DNA from: Fragum whitleyi
Taxonomy: Eukaryota; Mollusca; Bivalvia; Cardiida; Cardiidae
Direction of reading: 5' to 3'
Assembly (NCBI GenBank): GCA_948146395.1
Contig: OX411543.1
Coordinates: 30,957,058 to 31,021,057, forward strand
DNA length: 64,000 bases
Within the stretch, counting starts at the first letter, position 1; the number at the start of each line of letters is the position of its first letter. The notes under the pieces are model-generated. The model saw only the letters and a list, made by a program, of their open reading frames with translations, was not told where the DNA came from and searched no databases. Shown here in pieces: positions 11,165 to 22,029 of the stretch. Position numbers and translations under genes: made by a program.

Positions 11165-11490
11165 TATCACGTGGTTTGTAGTCTGGGTGAATGTACCGTG
11201 ACTCAACTCTCATGGTACTATGACTACTCCATACATGCTGCTCCTTTATTTGGCGGGTCATTCTATTTTTAGCCCCTGATATCACGAGGAAAATAACCAG
11301 TCCTATTTTAATACTCTACTTTGATTGGTCAATTGGAGAAGAGGACGTTTCGATTGGTTGGCTAAAAATATTGTGACGTCAAGCATTTCACAAAATCCAA
11401 TGTTTTACTATCAATCGTTTATAGTAGTAAACGCCATTGTCGAGGACGCACGTATTCAAGGATCCTCAGGATATTATATAAATAGGAATT
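11165..11490 (+). promoter_or_regulatory. Immediate-early-type promoter of the IER-like gene
   Basis: Within about 320 bp upstream of the gene are an E-box CACGTG (11168-11173), a perfect AP-1 site TGACTCA (11199-11205), a CArG-like CCTTTATTTGG (11243-11253, one base too long for the strict serum response element), a perfect MEF2 site CTATTTTTAG (11263-11272), two reverse CCAAT boxes ATTGG (11324-11328, 11353-11357), a perfect CRE TGACGTCA (11374-11381) and a TATA box TATATAAA (11475-11482). The TATA box would put transcription start near 11,505-11,515, giving a short 5' leader before the ATG at 11,546. AP-1, SRF/MEF2 and CREB sites are the standard inputs of immediate early genes. The motifs are seen; their use is inferred. 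Confidence 0.7.
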
Positions 11491-11545
11491 ATCGAGTTTT
11501 ATTAATTGATCTCATTTGGATATTAATTTGACATATTTTGTGAAC

Positions 11546-12520
11546 ATGTCTGGAGGTGAAGCGCAACGACTTATCGCTCTGTCCCTCGGGAAGATTGCGA
11601 TGTCTCGACAACAACGCGGTGGAATTAATTTGCATAAGAACTTACTCGTGGCTAGTGTGTTACATAAGGCACGAACAACATATATGATGGATAACTTTCA
11701 AACTCTGATTGCTAATAGAAAGGTTCAGGCTGAGCGAGAAGCCGCGGCTAAAATGGTTGTAGATTCTCCAACAACGGAAAATAAGGATATTGATACTACC
11801 TCATCACAAGAAAGTTCAATGGATGACCAAGTTGTACCGTCGCGTGGGGTCACTGACTCCGAGAACAGGGTGAATGAATGTGGGGCCCCAAATGGGGAAC
11901 GTCCAGACTGTCGATTAGGCGATAAAGAAAATTCTTCGCCAAGAACCGTTATCGATTCCACTGCCAATCCTATCAACTTGGAATGTACTGAAACTGTAAA
12001 CAACGTACAATCAAACAAAAGAGCGTGTATCTCGGACACTCCTTTGGTAACGGGAAAACAACCGTTATCCGAACACAATGAAAATATCGATCAGGAATCT
12101 GTTCAGTTGTCAACGTGCAGGTGCTCAGGGGGCAAACGCAAAAGGTCCTGTGTTGATTCGAGTGACTCATTAACGCAGAACAAGAGACTTCGTGTCGTGG
12201 ACGCTTATGACAGCTGTGAATCAGATACGGAGAGTGAAGTTGACCCGACCGAAACAAAGGATTACGAGAGTATGCATACTGAAACAACGCAAGTGACCAA
12301 TTTGGTGGACATATTCAATTCTGGGTTTTCAGGATTATACAAAGACAATACTGACCAAAGTTCGGACAATTCCTCGAACGGACATACTGGTCAAATAAAT
12401 GTGTATGTCAGTGCCGACCGTCCTCTTTCTGGATCTCAATTTGTTTTAAAAGACATGTCTTGTGCCACTCAGATAAAAGATAATGTGACAATTCCAACAG
12501 CCATTGCTCTTGCCGTATGA
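11546..12520 (+). CDS. IER2/IER5-like: IER2/IER5-family immediate early response protein, single exon
   Basis: The 324-residue product begins [20 protein letters not shown] and continues with the family signature [20 protein letters not shown], matching the conserved N-terminus of vertebrate IER2/IER5 (residues 5-47). The middle is long, polar and probably disordered. Two basic patches, GGKRKRS (195-201) and NKRLRV (212-217), look like nuclear localisation signals. The C-terminal half has the second family motif [15 protein letters not shown] (251-265) and ends with QFVLKDM...PTAIALAV, like the KPVLRDM...STAIVAF end of IER5. These proteins are induced quickly by growth factors and stress and work in the nucleus as transcriptional co-regulators; IER5 binds PP2A and HSF1. 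The start at 11546 is the first ATG in frame, has A at -3 and puts the conserved block at the family's usual distance. It is intronless, as in vertebrates. IER2 or IER5 orthology cannot be decided here. Confidence 0.92.
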   Translation: MSGGEAQRLIALSLGKIAMSRQQRGGINLHKNLLVASVLHKARTTYMMDNFQTLIANRKVQAEREAAAKMVVDSPTTENKDIDTTSSQESSMDDQVVPSRGVTDSENRVNECGAPNGERPDCRLGDKENSSPRTVIDSTANPINLECTETVNNVQSNKRACISDTPLVTGKQPLSEHNENIDQESVQLSTCRCSGGKRKRSCVDSSDSLTQNKRLRVVDAYDSCESDTESEVDPTETKDYESMHTETTQVTNLVDIFNSGFSGLYKDNTDQSSDNSSNGHTGQINVYVSADRPLSGSQFVLKDMSCATQIKDNVTIPTAIALAV

Positions 12521-12585
12521 TTCTCAAACTTTATCTTATGAAAGACAAAACATTAGGTCAATTAACTTTGATACATTGCAGACTA

Positions 12586-12591
12586 AATAAA
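12586..12591 (+). promoter_or_regulatory. Polyadenylation signal of the IER-like gene
   Basis: AATAAA lies 66 bases after the stop codon. If used, the 3' untranslated region would be only about 80-100 bases. Further AATAAA copies near 13,163-13,175 offer a longer alternative. Confidence 0.5.
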
Positions 12592-12625
12592 CTCATATTT
12601 CAAAGGCTTAAAGCAAAGACAAAGT

Positions 12626-12656
12626 ATGTGTCTATACATGCAGTGTATAGACACAT
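12626..12656. repeat. Perfect 13-bp stem-loop after the IER-like gene
   Basis: ATGTGTCTATACA (12626-12638) pairs perfectly with TGTATAGACACAT (12644-12656) across a 5-base loop. It lies just past the likely cleavage site of the first polyadenylation signal, so it is either in an extended 3' untranslated region or in downstream DNA. Confidence 0.6.
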
Positions 12657-12659
12657 GCT

Positions 12660-13360
12660 ATGTTTTTGCTCTAAGCCCCCAAAAATATTAAATACATATT
12701 CAAATTTTATTACTAAGTCCCTCGTGAAATGAAATAAGATCTTTCGCAGTTCAATTTTCTTCTCTTCGCAAAACAATCATCAATAAGCAATTGTAAGATT
12801 TTGTGGATTTTCTTTCAAATGATACACGCGTAATATATATTAAATCTATTGTTCTGCGAGATTTTCTACAAATCAGCTCAAATATAAACCACTTTTCCTA
12901 AGCTTTCGACCCGGCTTCCAACAGTTCTTTGTCGAGAAATTGGTTCATAAATTCTCACGACATCATATTTAATTTGAAAACTCATTACAGACGCATAAGT
13001 TTCCTTCAATTGTACTAGTCGTTTCATCACCTAATGATTGATCATACATCAAAATAGACGTCACACGCCAGTCATGGCGTATGTCACGTGATAATGTCCC
13101 CTCATATATGTCTTTTATTGTTAATGATGTGTTAGCGTATTATTTAAAACTGTATTCATTAAAAATAAAGAATAAAGAAAACTTTACCGCGAACAAATAC
13201 AATTTTAAGACATTATAGACATAATTAGATCATGGTTAAAGATTTGGGGATATGGACTCGGTAAGAAACCCATAAAATTTATCATAGAAACCTTTTTAAT
13301 TGGTTTTTAAATTTCATACAATTTTGGGTCGGAGATTTGAATTTCAGCGTTTCATTGAGC
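12660..13360. other. Downstream flank of the IER-like gene
   Basis: AT-rich with no coding signal. It includes GACGTCAC (about 13060), an E-box CACGTG (about 13085) and extra AATAAA signals near 13,163-13,175. Confidence 0.35.
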
Positions 13361-13364
13361 AGCT

Positions 13365-13430
13365 AGTAATACGTCAGTCGGTGTTTCTATTTTTAGACAA
13401 GCTCATGTTTACGTAAACATTTTGTTTATC
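13365..13430. promoter_or_regulatory. Possible enhancer motif cluster downstream of the IER-like gene
   Basis: ACGTCA, a second perfect MEF2 site CTATTTTTAG (13387-13396) and the 16-bp palindrome ATGTTTACGTAAACAT (13405-13420, two overlapping forkhead-type GTTTAC cores), followed by TTGTTTATC. Repeating the promoter's MEF2 and ACGTCA motifs suggests co-regulation. No functional evidence is available. Confidence 0.3.
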
Positions 13431-13439
13431 CGATAAATT

Positions 13440-14030
13440 GTAGGGTTGGTCAGTGACGCAGACTTGACCTTTTGGCCATTTCTCTGTCCAGGTGTACGTT
13501 TGACCTACTTTCAACGCGAGACAGTGAAATAACATGATCCTTTCCATACAGGATATATCTGGATTATTAGTTGCGTAATATGGTCAGAAACCAGTACAAA
13601 CCAAATTCTTTGCTCTCGGATTACGAACACAGCGAAAGAAAACTTTAAGATACTCAACATAATAATTTTAATTGATTATCAACATAGAATATTTAATAGA
13701 CGTTTCTCCTTACAAAAGGTAATATACTAGTACAGTAACATGAAATGCATGGAGACGTAATTCACGATAAGCTATCAATACAAACGTCAATTGTTAAGGG
13801 TCCACCCAGTTCGTCTGCCTTCCGCCCAGATACCGACGAAGCGTGACTGTATATTTCTTTGTTAACAACTTTATCAATACACGTCTGCTCTTGCTGACGT
13901 AGTCAAGGTGATCACCATCCTTCGCATTGCTAGTCGATAGGGGCGCGTGCACTGCGAAAATGTGGGGGAGGAGTGCAGATGGATGGGTACTTTGGACTTG
14001 AAATAAGATTTAATATTGTTCTTGCACATA
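13440..14030. other. Unassigned non-coding DNA
   Basis: No gene or known repeat recognised. Confidence 0.35.
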
Positions 14031-14036
14031 TACTTT

Positions 14037-14095
14037 ATTGTAGGTACTCATTGGAATAGTCTCCTCAAGACGATTCAAATGAGTACCCACAATAT
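14037..14095. repeat. Hairpin repeat with GTACTCATTGGAAT arms
   Basis: ATTGTAGGTACTCATTGGAAT and its near complement ending GAGTACCCACAAT form a ~59-bp hairpin. A degraded relative is at about 14,838-14,895 (TTGTGGGTACTCTAATTGG...CCAATCAGAACCCACAA). The core CTCATTGGAA also appears in the family K elements at 51.5 and 56.3 kb. Confidence 0.5.
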
Positions 14096-14140
14096 AAGAT
14101 TCAATTGAGAAACAAAGGTTATAGACTGGCATTAGCCCCT

Positions 14141-14153
14141 CCCCCCCCCCCCC
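14141..14153. repeat. Poly-C run
   Basis: Thirteen consecutive C. A mononucleotide run where sequencing length error is likely. Confidence 0.9.
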
Positions 14154-14159
14154 TGTCTG

Positions 14160-14836
14160 ATTCTCTGGCTATGTTACGCCAAAACAAACATAATTAGAAA
14201 AGAAAAATTCCTCTGTTTGAAAAAAGCAGTGTCAAAACGTTTTCCTTAGTTGTTTGAGGCGAGTAGAGTATCGTTGTAAGGACAAGGGTTTCTAAGGGAG
14301 AAAAGGGAGATTGGCCATAATTCGTCTGAACTTGAAAACGCGGATACGTCATAGATACCTGTATTGATATTGGTGGGGCCCGTTATGGGGTAATCAAGTT
14401 AAATATTTGGGAGAATTTATCTGACTAATAATCTTTATTTTGTGGGCGCTTTTTTTCTGTCATCACTTGAACTTGTCTTGAAAATTTTCTTTGAATGGAA
14501 GAAAATGCAATACAAAGCATAAAGAATATACAATGAAAGTATTTTTTGGATTGCATAACCTTATTTACTGACGTAGATTTTGAATCATAGGCGCCATGAT
14601 TGTAATTTTTGGTGGGGCTTTTAGCTGAATTAATTTACTTTTTAAAAAGAAACTCTTTGAAAAGATCTTAATGTATTGAAAGCAGCCATTTATCCCTAAT
14701 TTAATTTCACTTGGAAAGTTTGTTTTTGTGAAGATGATTCAATGAATTAAAATACTTTTTTTGCTGAATAATGGAAAAAATATGTAGGCAAGAGAAGGCG
14801 ATTCTATTCTAAAATTGTTATTTCTCAGTATAACTT
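14160..14836. other. Unassigned non-coding DNA
   Basis: AT-rich sequence with no recognised gene or repeat. Confidence 0.35.
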
Positions 14837-14920
14837 TACGTTGTGGGTACTCTAATTGGTAAAGTTTAAGCAACACATTCCAATCAGAACCCACAAAGAA
14901 GGGTTTATGGGAATACTAGA

Positions 14921-15069
14921 TTGTAAGGTTCCACAACATCTTGGATCTCATGATCTTTGACAGTGTTGACGAGGTTTCCTAATGAAAATCATTAGGAAAC
15001 CTCGGTTGACACTGTTTAAGTTCATTACTCCCAAAACGTCGCGGAACTATTACGGGCCCACTACCTTAA
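14921..15069. mobile_element. Palindromic element, family P, copy 6 (shortened left arm)
   Basis: The right end CCACTACCTTAA is intact, with TTAA at 15066-15069, and the centre CCTAATGAAAATCATTAGG is a perfect palindrome. The left arm begins TGTAAGGTTCCACAACATC, so the outer ~15 bases are lost or changed. Confidence 0.72.
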
Positions 15070-15482
15070 CCTAGAATTAATTTTAATTGAATAGTATTAA
15101 TATTATTAGTATTAATATTGTCTGTTAAAAAGTTTTCCTGACTTATAAGTCTATGTTGTCATGGTGTTAAGTCTTCGTTATTTGGTTAATGAATGACTAA
15201 TTAGTGAGTTGATTACGAGATGTGAATGAATTTAAAATTATATTTGGAATAAGTTACTTATATTTGAAATGATAGGGTCATATCGGGAGGATTGTAACTG
15301 TAATCACTCAACTATTTCTCCTAGCATTTATTTCTATGTGGTCCTGTGTAGATATTGATCGATGTTAGTATGCAAAACGACAAAAAGTGGATATTGATTG
15401 CTCAGCGCGAAACAGACGTAACTATCCATAAACATAGCGGAACTTACAACTATTTCGCACTGAGTCATCGTAATGTATCATA
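15070..15482. other. Unassigned non-coding DNA
   Basis: AT-rich; short (ATT)n-like stretch at 15,095-15,115. Nothing else recognised. Confidence 0.35.
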
Positions 15483-15483
15483 G

Positions 15484-15662
15484 GGCCAACTTATTTCTCG
15501 CCCGCTTTCGGGTCGGGTGTAGACTGGTCTCACTGTCGACTATCAGAATAGGCTATTCTGATAGCCGATATGTGGACCAGTCTAGAGCTGGTAGCCCTCT
15601 TTCTGAGAGATACTCTGATTATGCGGGCAACAGTACCCGCACAGGGTCAGAATAAGTTGGCC
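15484..15662. mobile_element. Palindromic TIR element, family Q, copy 1
   Basis: Ends GGCCAACTTATTTCTCGCCC and CAGAATAAGTTGGCC are inverted repeats. Inside are nested inverted pairs: GTAGACTGGTCTC against GTGGACCAGTCTAG, CTATCAGAATAGGC against GCCTATTCTGATAG, and CCCGC against GCGGG. There is no coding capacity. It acts as the empty site for the insertion seen in the copy at 50.5 kb. Confidence 0.7.
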
Positions 15663-15712
15663 TATTGCATAACCCGACTTGAAATATTTTCCCACTTTTC
15701 ACATACCGTGGG

Positions 15713-15877
15713 TTAAGGTAATGGACCCATAATAGTTCCGCAACGTTTCGGAAGTAATGATCTTTAACAGTGTTAACCGAGGTTTCCTAATGATTTTCAT
15801 CAGGAAACCTCGGTCAACATTGTGAAAGAACATGATTTCCATAATGTTGCGGAACTATTACGGTTCCACTTCCTTAA
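15713..15877. mobile_element. Palindromic TTAA-flanked element, family P, copy 7
   Basis: TTAA at 15713-15716 and 15874-15877. The arms are well conserved with a few substitutions. It lies only 50 bp from the family Q element. Confidence 0.78.
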
Positions 15878-15879
15878 GT

Positions 15880-16770
15880 TCCACAACCTGATAACTCAAG
15901 CTTTCAAGCTGTAGTTACGAGGATTTGGAATTAAATATACGAAATACCTTACTTTGGGTTATCGTTTTGTATGTATCTAAATGAATGTCCACGATAAAGG
16001 ATTTGAAAACGGGCACCATGATCTTATCATCCGATTTTATATGATTTTAATTTTGTCATCTTTCTCTCTTATTCCAAAGATTTTACCAAGGCCTTTTAAC
16101 ATGTTCTCATAATTTATTAAGACAAAAGTTGTGTATATATTATAAATTAAATGAAAATAATATTTATTGAATGAACAATGGTAAAAAAAAATGATAAAAA
16201 TCATGAATAAAAAATACAAAAATTAAAAATGAAAAATTACAAAAAAATCTTTGTTATATATTTCTAATGGTAAAGTCGTTCCCTCGAACCCAATAGCGGA
16301 ACAAGTCTGTCTGTCAAAATATTGCTTATCCCTTCACCGGACGACAAAAATATAGACCGATCTAAATGTTAAGGATTTGCTGTCGATATATTCATCCTTC
16401 CCAGTTTGTCGAAGTTCTGGGCTGTTTCAACTTGCAAAAGGTTCCATAGATACAACAATAGAAAGTTGGTGTGATTTTAAAGGAAACAATTTAATGTTGG
16501 AGAAATATTTCGGAAGAAGGAGAAATTGCTCGTTACAAGCCATTTCTCCTTTTCCAGGAAAAAACATATAAAAAAAAGGTGAGGTGAAAGCCATGGTTAT
16601 ATAGGAAATATCTTAACCTAACGCAACAAACTGTGTTACAGAGAAGAAGCAATTTGGTAGAGAAAAATGCTTCAAACAAATAATATATACTTTTCTCATT
16701 TCAAAATGATTTATAACAGCAAGGTAGAATGCCAATAATCATTCTCTCTTGTTTTTTAGAAAATCGGCTA
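15880..16770. other. Unassigned AT-rich DNA
   Basis: Very AT-rich, especially 16,030-16,260. A near-palindrome AAATGGCTT...GAGAAATTGCTCG lies around 16,520-16,550. No gene recognised. Confidence 0.35.
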
Positions 16771-16771
16771 A

Positions 16772-16879
16772 AATGCGTAAGAATTCGACACTGGTTAGAC
16801 TGCGCTGTCCGCGCAGTCTGGTCAGGATCGACATTTTACGCATAAGCCAGATGGCCCCTATTCTCGAGACGGGTGACGT
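16772..16879. mobile_element. Family M element, partial copy
   Basis: GTAAGAATTCGACACTGGTTAG, core hairpin GACTGCGCTGTCCGCGCAGTCTG, ATTTTACGCATAAGCCAGATGG and a terminal GACGGGTGACG. The outer left end is missing. Confidence 0.55.
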
Positions 16880-16894
16880 GCCCGTATGCATAAG

Positions 16895-17560
16895 GTCAGG
16901 TCACAAGGATGAAACCTATTAAAAAATAGGAAGGATCCATTTCACATCACTGGAAAAGGGGCCTAAATGACAATCCTTTTATTAATAGTCTGGAGGGCAT
17001 AACTATGGTCAAATCTTCATGAACATTGTTCAGATTAGAAGGCCACAAGGATGAACCCTATCGAAAATGGAACGGATCTATGCCATTTCACAGGAAAAGG
17101 GGTCTTTTTGACACTAGAGGCCACAAATAAGGCCCAATCTTTATGAAATTTGATCAGTTTATTTTCCAGGTCACAAGGATAATTCCTTTGCTGTTTAATC
17201 CCTGCTTTTTACGTGCCTGTCATTTTATGATTGAGACAGCATTGTGAAAAAAGAAGCAATTGCTTCTGACAAGCAATTTCTTCTTTTCCACACTATTTTC
17301 TACCATACTGAATGGTTTTTTTTTCAAATCAAATCCACATTAAATTTTCGTCTGCAAAACCTTTGAATTTGGACAGGTCCAAAATTTTGTAAAACAGGAA
17401 AGGGTTAAGATCGAAAGGACCCCTTTGATATCAATGGAAATAAGGCCTTCAGACGTTTTTCTTGTGTACACTCAAACAGGAACCACGAAACGTAGTCAGA
17501 ATATGTCTAAAGACAAAGATGAACCTTATTGAAACCAAAATTAAAGAGTTGCGTGTAGGG
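16895..17560. repeat. Imperfect tandem repeat, GGTCACAAGGATGAA units
   Basis: Units of roughly 130 bp begin (A)GG(T/C)CACAAGGATGAA and contain CCTAT(T/C)(A/G)AAAA and GGAAAAGGGGYC. At least three are readable (starts near 16,900, 17,040 and 17,168). The layout resembles the family T arrays further right. Confidence 0.5.
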
Positions 17561-18480
17561 ATTATCTACAAGACAATAACAAAAAAAGTACAATTATGAC
17601 TTTCGCTGAAAAATTTGCTTTTAATAGCCATTAAATGAGCCAAAGAGACGAAGATGAGCGATATAGGGCCATCATGGTCATCTTGTCTGATTACCAAAAT
17701 GTAACCCGTCAAAGCCAAACGTCCACATTGAGCTTTTCCAAGGCGGAATTCCGACATCAATAATGGTGAGTGCAGTCTGAAAAGAACCTGGAATCTTTTC
17801 GAGGTCGGTGTATTTCTTGGCTGCATCGGGATATATTCAAACAGGGCTCATGTTAGACCCTTGAACCGGGGGGGGGGGGGGGGGGTGACCCCCTAAAATT
17901 CCTGAAATATCTTATTTTGACCCCTTGTGAGACATTTCTAATGGTCAAAACTGAGATTTATCTCTCAATTTTTTTATTATTTATCTTTGATACAAAATCT
18001 TTGAAAATTAATTGCTTTCCTCATATCGTAACAAGAAAAGGTCCAAATAAATAGTTAAAAATCAATTTTGAACCCTAGTAAATTCACGGTGAAGAAGTAA
18101 ATGATTCTTTCATTTCAAACACCAGCACAAACCTGTCAAATGTACTTTTTGTGAGTATCTTGCAGTAATAAGGGGAAGTTTTAAAATTGTCACCAGCTTG
18201 AACATAGATTTTGTAAAGATACGTCGTTATACAAAACGCCCACGCCTACACACAGAATTTATCTAGGAATATTGTGTGGGTTGTACATAACGTCAAAACC
18301 CAGTAAATTAGAACATCAAAAATTGATTCTATCTATCGTATTTCTTCTTTCACACACAAAAAACATGTTTTTAGTGGTTAGAAATGGTTGATTTTTCAGT
18401 AGGAATTTTCATTCAAAAACATGTGCGTGACGATCTGAAATTAGCCTGTGCGTGATATTTTTCAAAAAATTCAAAACTAC
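17561..18480. other. Unassigned DNA with an 18-base G run
   Basis: A homopolymer of 18 G occupies 17868-17885, followed by GTGACCCCC. No gene or repeat family is otherwise recognised. Confidence 0.4.
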
Positions 18481-18484
18481 GCTA

Positions 18485-18531
18485 GGCAAAGACTCTGGCC
18501 TGTCTGTTCAATCGAACAGCTTGACAAGAGT
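18485..18531. repeat. Core hairpin, M-related subfamily
   Basis: GACTCTGGCCTGTCTGTTC, two-base spacer, then GAACAGCTTGACAAGAGTC: the partner of the hairpin at 2,009, including the upstream GGCAAAG. Confidence 0.5.
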
Positions 18532-18639
18532 CCTCACTAAACGATTTGTAGATAAAAAGGGTGTCTCAAAGTAGCCGTAGACAGCCAAACAGTCTTCTAA
18601 TTACTCAGCGTAAATATCTGTACTGCTACATATTTATGT

Positions 18640-18735
18640 TGTGCCCGTTCTTGGGAAAGTGGCCATTCTCATGATTGAGCAACCGTTGTTTGCCCGTTCT
18701 TAAGAATGGTTGCTAAATCTTAAGACTGAGCAAAT
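18640..18735. repeat. Dispersed repeat, GCCCGTTCTTGGGA type
   Basis: GTGCCCGTTCTTGGGAAAGT...GAGCAACCGTTGTTTGCCCGTTCTTAAGAATGG contains two GCCCGTTCTT units. A rearranged copy is at 46,415-46,502 (ATTCTTAAGAATGAGCAACG...GCCCGTTCTTGAGATT). Confidence 0.4.
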
Positions 18736-18739
18736 ATAT

Positions 18740-20900
18740 TTATAACCTTCGTTTACAATTGAAATACATTATAAAAACTGCTTTTAACATACGAACATAA
18801 ATTAACAAGGAGAAATGTTTATTCGATTAACAAAAAAACTTTAAATTACCCAGTTTGATAACGATAAAATGAACACTTTTCCCGGTGTTCTGTGAAATCA
18901 AGTTCGGCAACAAAACGAAAGAAATAATACAGATCTATTATTCCAGGATCTTTCGTAAATGACATCGCAGAGTATGTATTATCTATTTTTGTTAATTATG
19001 AATCTCGGTCCATCCGCCCCGTAACATTTCGCCCTAATTCCTGTTCGCACCGGGTCGTTCGCCGAAAATCCCGTTCAACCCATCTTTTCAGTAAAATAAA
19101 AATTGCTTAGCGGTGTTTTATAAATTCTTATGTTAATTATTTTCATAATAGAAAGGATATCAACAAGATTCTTGTTTCTCTGTTAAGAAATTCTCAAGTA
19201 AATATGAGGCCAGTCTTATCATGATTCATAAGATAAATCGGAAAAATAAATTATTTCCGGTATTCTTTATTAATTCAAAGCTGATTTTTTTTTGGGGGGG
19301 GGGGAGGGGAGGGTTCATGTCATAATAATGTACTCTGTGTTTTCTTTAGTTGATAAATAATAATAAAAATAATAATAAAACATATATATTTAATATATTT
19401 AATAAAATAATAATTAATCCAACATACACAGATTGAACGAAGTGAAAAAATAATGAAATATTCAATTTCTTTTAAATTTTGACATTTGATAGCAGATAGA
19501 AATGGCAAAATTAATCTATCAGATACAAGGTAAACAAGCAAAAACTACTAAGATAATGTTCTTTTATGTCGCAATACTTCGACAACATGTGGTCTGATAA
19601 ATTCAAGGGGTGGGGCAGAAACAAATAGAGGGAATCGACCAGTCTTAATATATATCCTGGGACGCACCAGGACACTCCAGGACTCAATGCGGCATCCCGG
19701 GATGCATTAAATAATGAGATATGAATTACACTGATAAAACGGCGTGTACCGGGGTTTATTAAACACACACAAAAGGTAATTTTACGTGAGTCCCGGGATG
19801 GTTTGAATTCTTAATTTTATATTACCAAGTGTACATTTATATAATCAATTTCTTATTGCCTAATGATTTATAGCTTATTTTTTAGTTATGTTTTTATGTT
19901 AGGTGGCCCGTTGCGTCCTGGGGTGATTATCAAGACCCGGAATCGCCTCACCTTTTGGTCAATCCATTCAATAAACCTGGGGCAAAAGACAGTGTAAAGA
20001 GGGTAAATGGACCTGTTACCTTAATTTTCAAGCATTTGAGGACCAGTATAACATGAAGAAGGCAACAACATTTCAGAGGCACCTTTTTAATGTAGTAAGT
20101 AGTCATTTATGTGATGGTGAGCGAGACATCAATTCAACATGTCTATATATTATTTCTTTTGAAGAGACAATCAAGCTCAGGGACCATAAGTTTGCGTAGT
20201 TGAATAAAAGATAACTACATTTCCTACAGCTTTGATTCATGAGTCAGCCCTGTTATATGAAAGTATTGAGACTACAACTTATTCAATAAGTACACCTCTG
20301 CCCTTTTTAAGTCTTTTCATATTGGATTTCATATGGAAAAAGGTGGTAAATAATCACAAAATACATCCTTTAAATGTTGGATTTCCTTATATGAAAATCA
20401 ACAAAGGAAAATAGATCAGAAATTGAAAAATATGTAGAGTTGCAATTCTTGTGCACTACACTCCATAATCATGAGAGATAAAGCTATGTAAAGTTACGAT
20501 TCTTGTGCTCTTTACTCCGTAATCATGGGAAACTCTGGACAGATTAACAGATAACAGGCACTGGGATGCTGGGACATAATAATATGTCCTGTCTTTTGAC
20601 AGCCTTATAAAAAGGAAGTTGCTAGCCCCATTGTTTTATAATACAAGACATGATGGATTTACAGTCGTCAATGGACAGACATTAGATTTCCAGGATTTTT
20701 TTTTTGCAAAAAAAATCAGAAACCACCATGACATCAAAAAGTAGTCATACAAATTTAAAACATTCCGTCCACACATAAAATATTTTTCATTGGAAAGTTT
20801 CATGTAAATCTAAATTTTGATCTCCATTTTTCATGAGACATTTGATTAAATGAATTTGTCTTCCACCAATAAAAAAATGGAAATAAGTGTGCCTGAGTTG
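18740..20900. other. Unassigned AT-rich DNA spanning the CpG transition
   Basis: No gene is recognised. An 11-base G run is at about 19294-19304 and a TAA/ATA-rich stretch at 19,350-19,410. CpG dinucleotides become rare toward the right end. Confidence 0.35.
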
Positions 20901-20904
20901 GATC

Positions 20905-21040
20905 AGCAGCTGATATTTGTCTACCGCAAATGGGTTGATAATCATATGCCTTTGTGGGATAGCAGCTGAAGGCTAGGAAAGGATGTTATGGAATTATTGG
21001 TAAGAGAAATACAAGGAACCCATTGATAGATTCACCAGCT
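20905..21040 (+). mobile_element. SINE family S1 remnant
   Basis: GGGTTGATAATCATATGCCT, GGGATAGCAGCTGAAGGCTAGGAAAGGATG and GAAATACAAGGAACCCATTG match the S1 body. Head and tail are gone. Confidence 0.7.
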
Positions 21041-21044
21041 GCAC

Positions 21045-21720
21045 ACATTCTTTCTGACATATTTTTGTTCTTACAAATTGGATTGGTAGTCATTAACCTA
21101 TGGGGGATACTGTAAAAGCTTGATAAGAACCTCAGGGTTCTATTAGAATCATTGTATTTCCATTAAAAAGGGATGGACGCTTATTAGAGTCTACCCTGTA
21201 TACTTTTCTATTACAACGGTATAAAAATGTCCAAAAATAAACATAATTTTCTCAAAATAGTAACATTTGATTGAGGGAAAGGCGCAAAAAACATCTGTTG
21301 AATTTTTAGTGACATTGATTTTGTGGGCATGTGCCTTTATTATTTAGGCTTCAGTATTTGAAAAATCACATAAAAAAAGGTTGAATAACAATTTCAACCT
21401 CAGATGAGAAGGATTGGGGTTTATAAGAGCATTGGGCTCTATTAGAATTTTTACGGTAAGAAGTTGAATTGTTAAAAAGGATATCATGGTAGTAGAGTTA
21501 TTACAGTTCAAGGATAAAGCATAGAAAACAAGCTAAATGAGGTTATAATCAGTTTAAAGCAGATGCCTCTGAAACTTTTCAAAATAAAAGTTAAATTTCC
21601 AATTTATCATTTTAATAAAATTCAACATTTTTCTCTCTTTTTTTTTCATCTTTCTTTACATGGGGTTTGGGCAATTGTATTTATCATGATGAATGTTAGG
21701 CCTATCTTTCTATATAGTAC
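21045..21720. other. Unassigned CpG-poor DNA
   Basis: AT-rich sequence with a loose repeat of GG(G/A)TTYTATTAGAATY (about 21,135 and 21,435). No gene recognised. Confidence 0.3.
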
Positions 21721-21723
21721 AAC

Positions 21724-21724
21724 C

Positions 21725-21768
<44 letters not shown>
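21724..21768. repeat. (AT)n microsatellite
   Basis: An almost uninterrupted AT dinucleotide run directly abutting the left end of a family M element. Confidence 0.9.
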
Positions 21769-21770
<2 letters not shown>

Positions 21771-22026
21771 CCCATCACACAAAAAGGGATCATCTGAGTA
21801 ATGCATGAAGTGTCAACCCTAGTCAGACCTCGCGGACTGCGCAGACTGACTAGGGTCAAAACTTTTTGCACCATGCTTATTTTCTGAATCTAGAATATTG
21901 AATCTACCTTCCAGTGAAGGAATTTTAGAAATGCGACTTCTGGTTGACCTATGCTGGATCAAATCTCTTTTTCAATAATTCATTTTACAGAATTCCTTGA
22001 TGGTCCCTTTTTACGTGACAGGACAC
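21768..22026. mobile_element. Miniature TIR element, family M, copy in CpG-poor domain
   Basis: Left end TGACCCATCACACAAAAAGG and right end CCTTTTTACGTGACAGGACA are inverted repeats. The internal hairpin GACCCTAGTCAGAC...GACTGACTAGGGTC (as arms) is well kept. Two CpGs of the family left end have become CA, the decay expected of methylated CpG. Inserted next to an AT repeat. Confidence 0.8.
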
Positions 22027-22029
22027 ATA

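Noticed and set aside
11516..11545. A start of the IER-like protein ten codons upstream
   Set aside because: That position is TTG, not ATG. The first ATG in frame is 11546 and matches the family's short N-terminal lead.
11725..12287. Minus-strand frames of 117 and 104 codons
   Set aside because: Shadows of the IER-like coding sequence, which has the family motifs on the plus strand.
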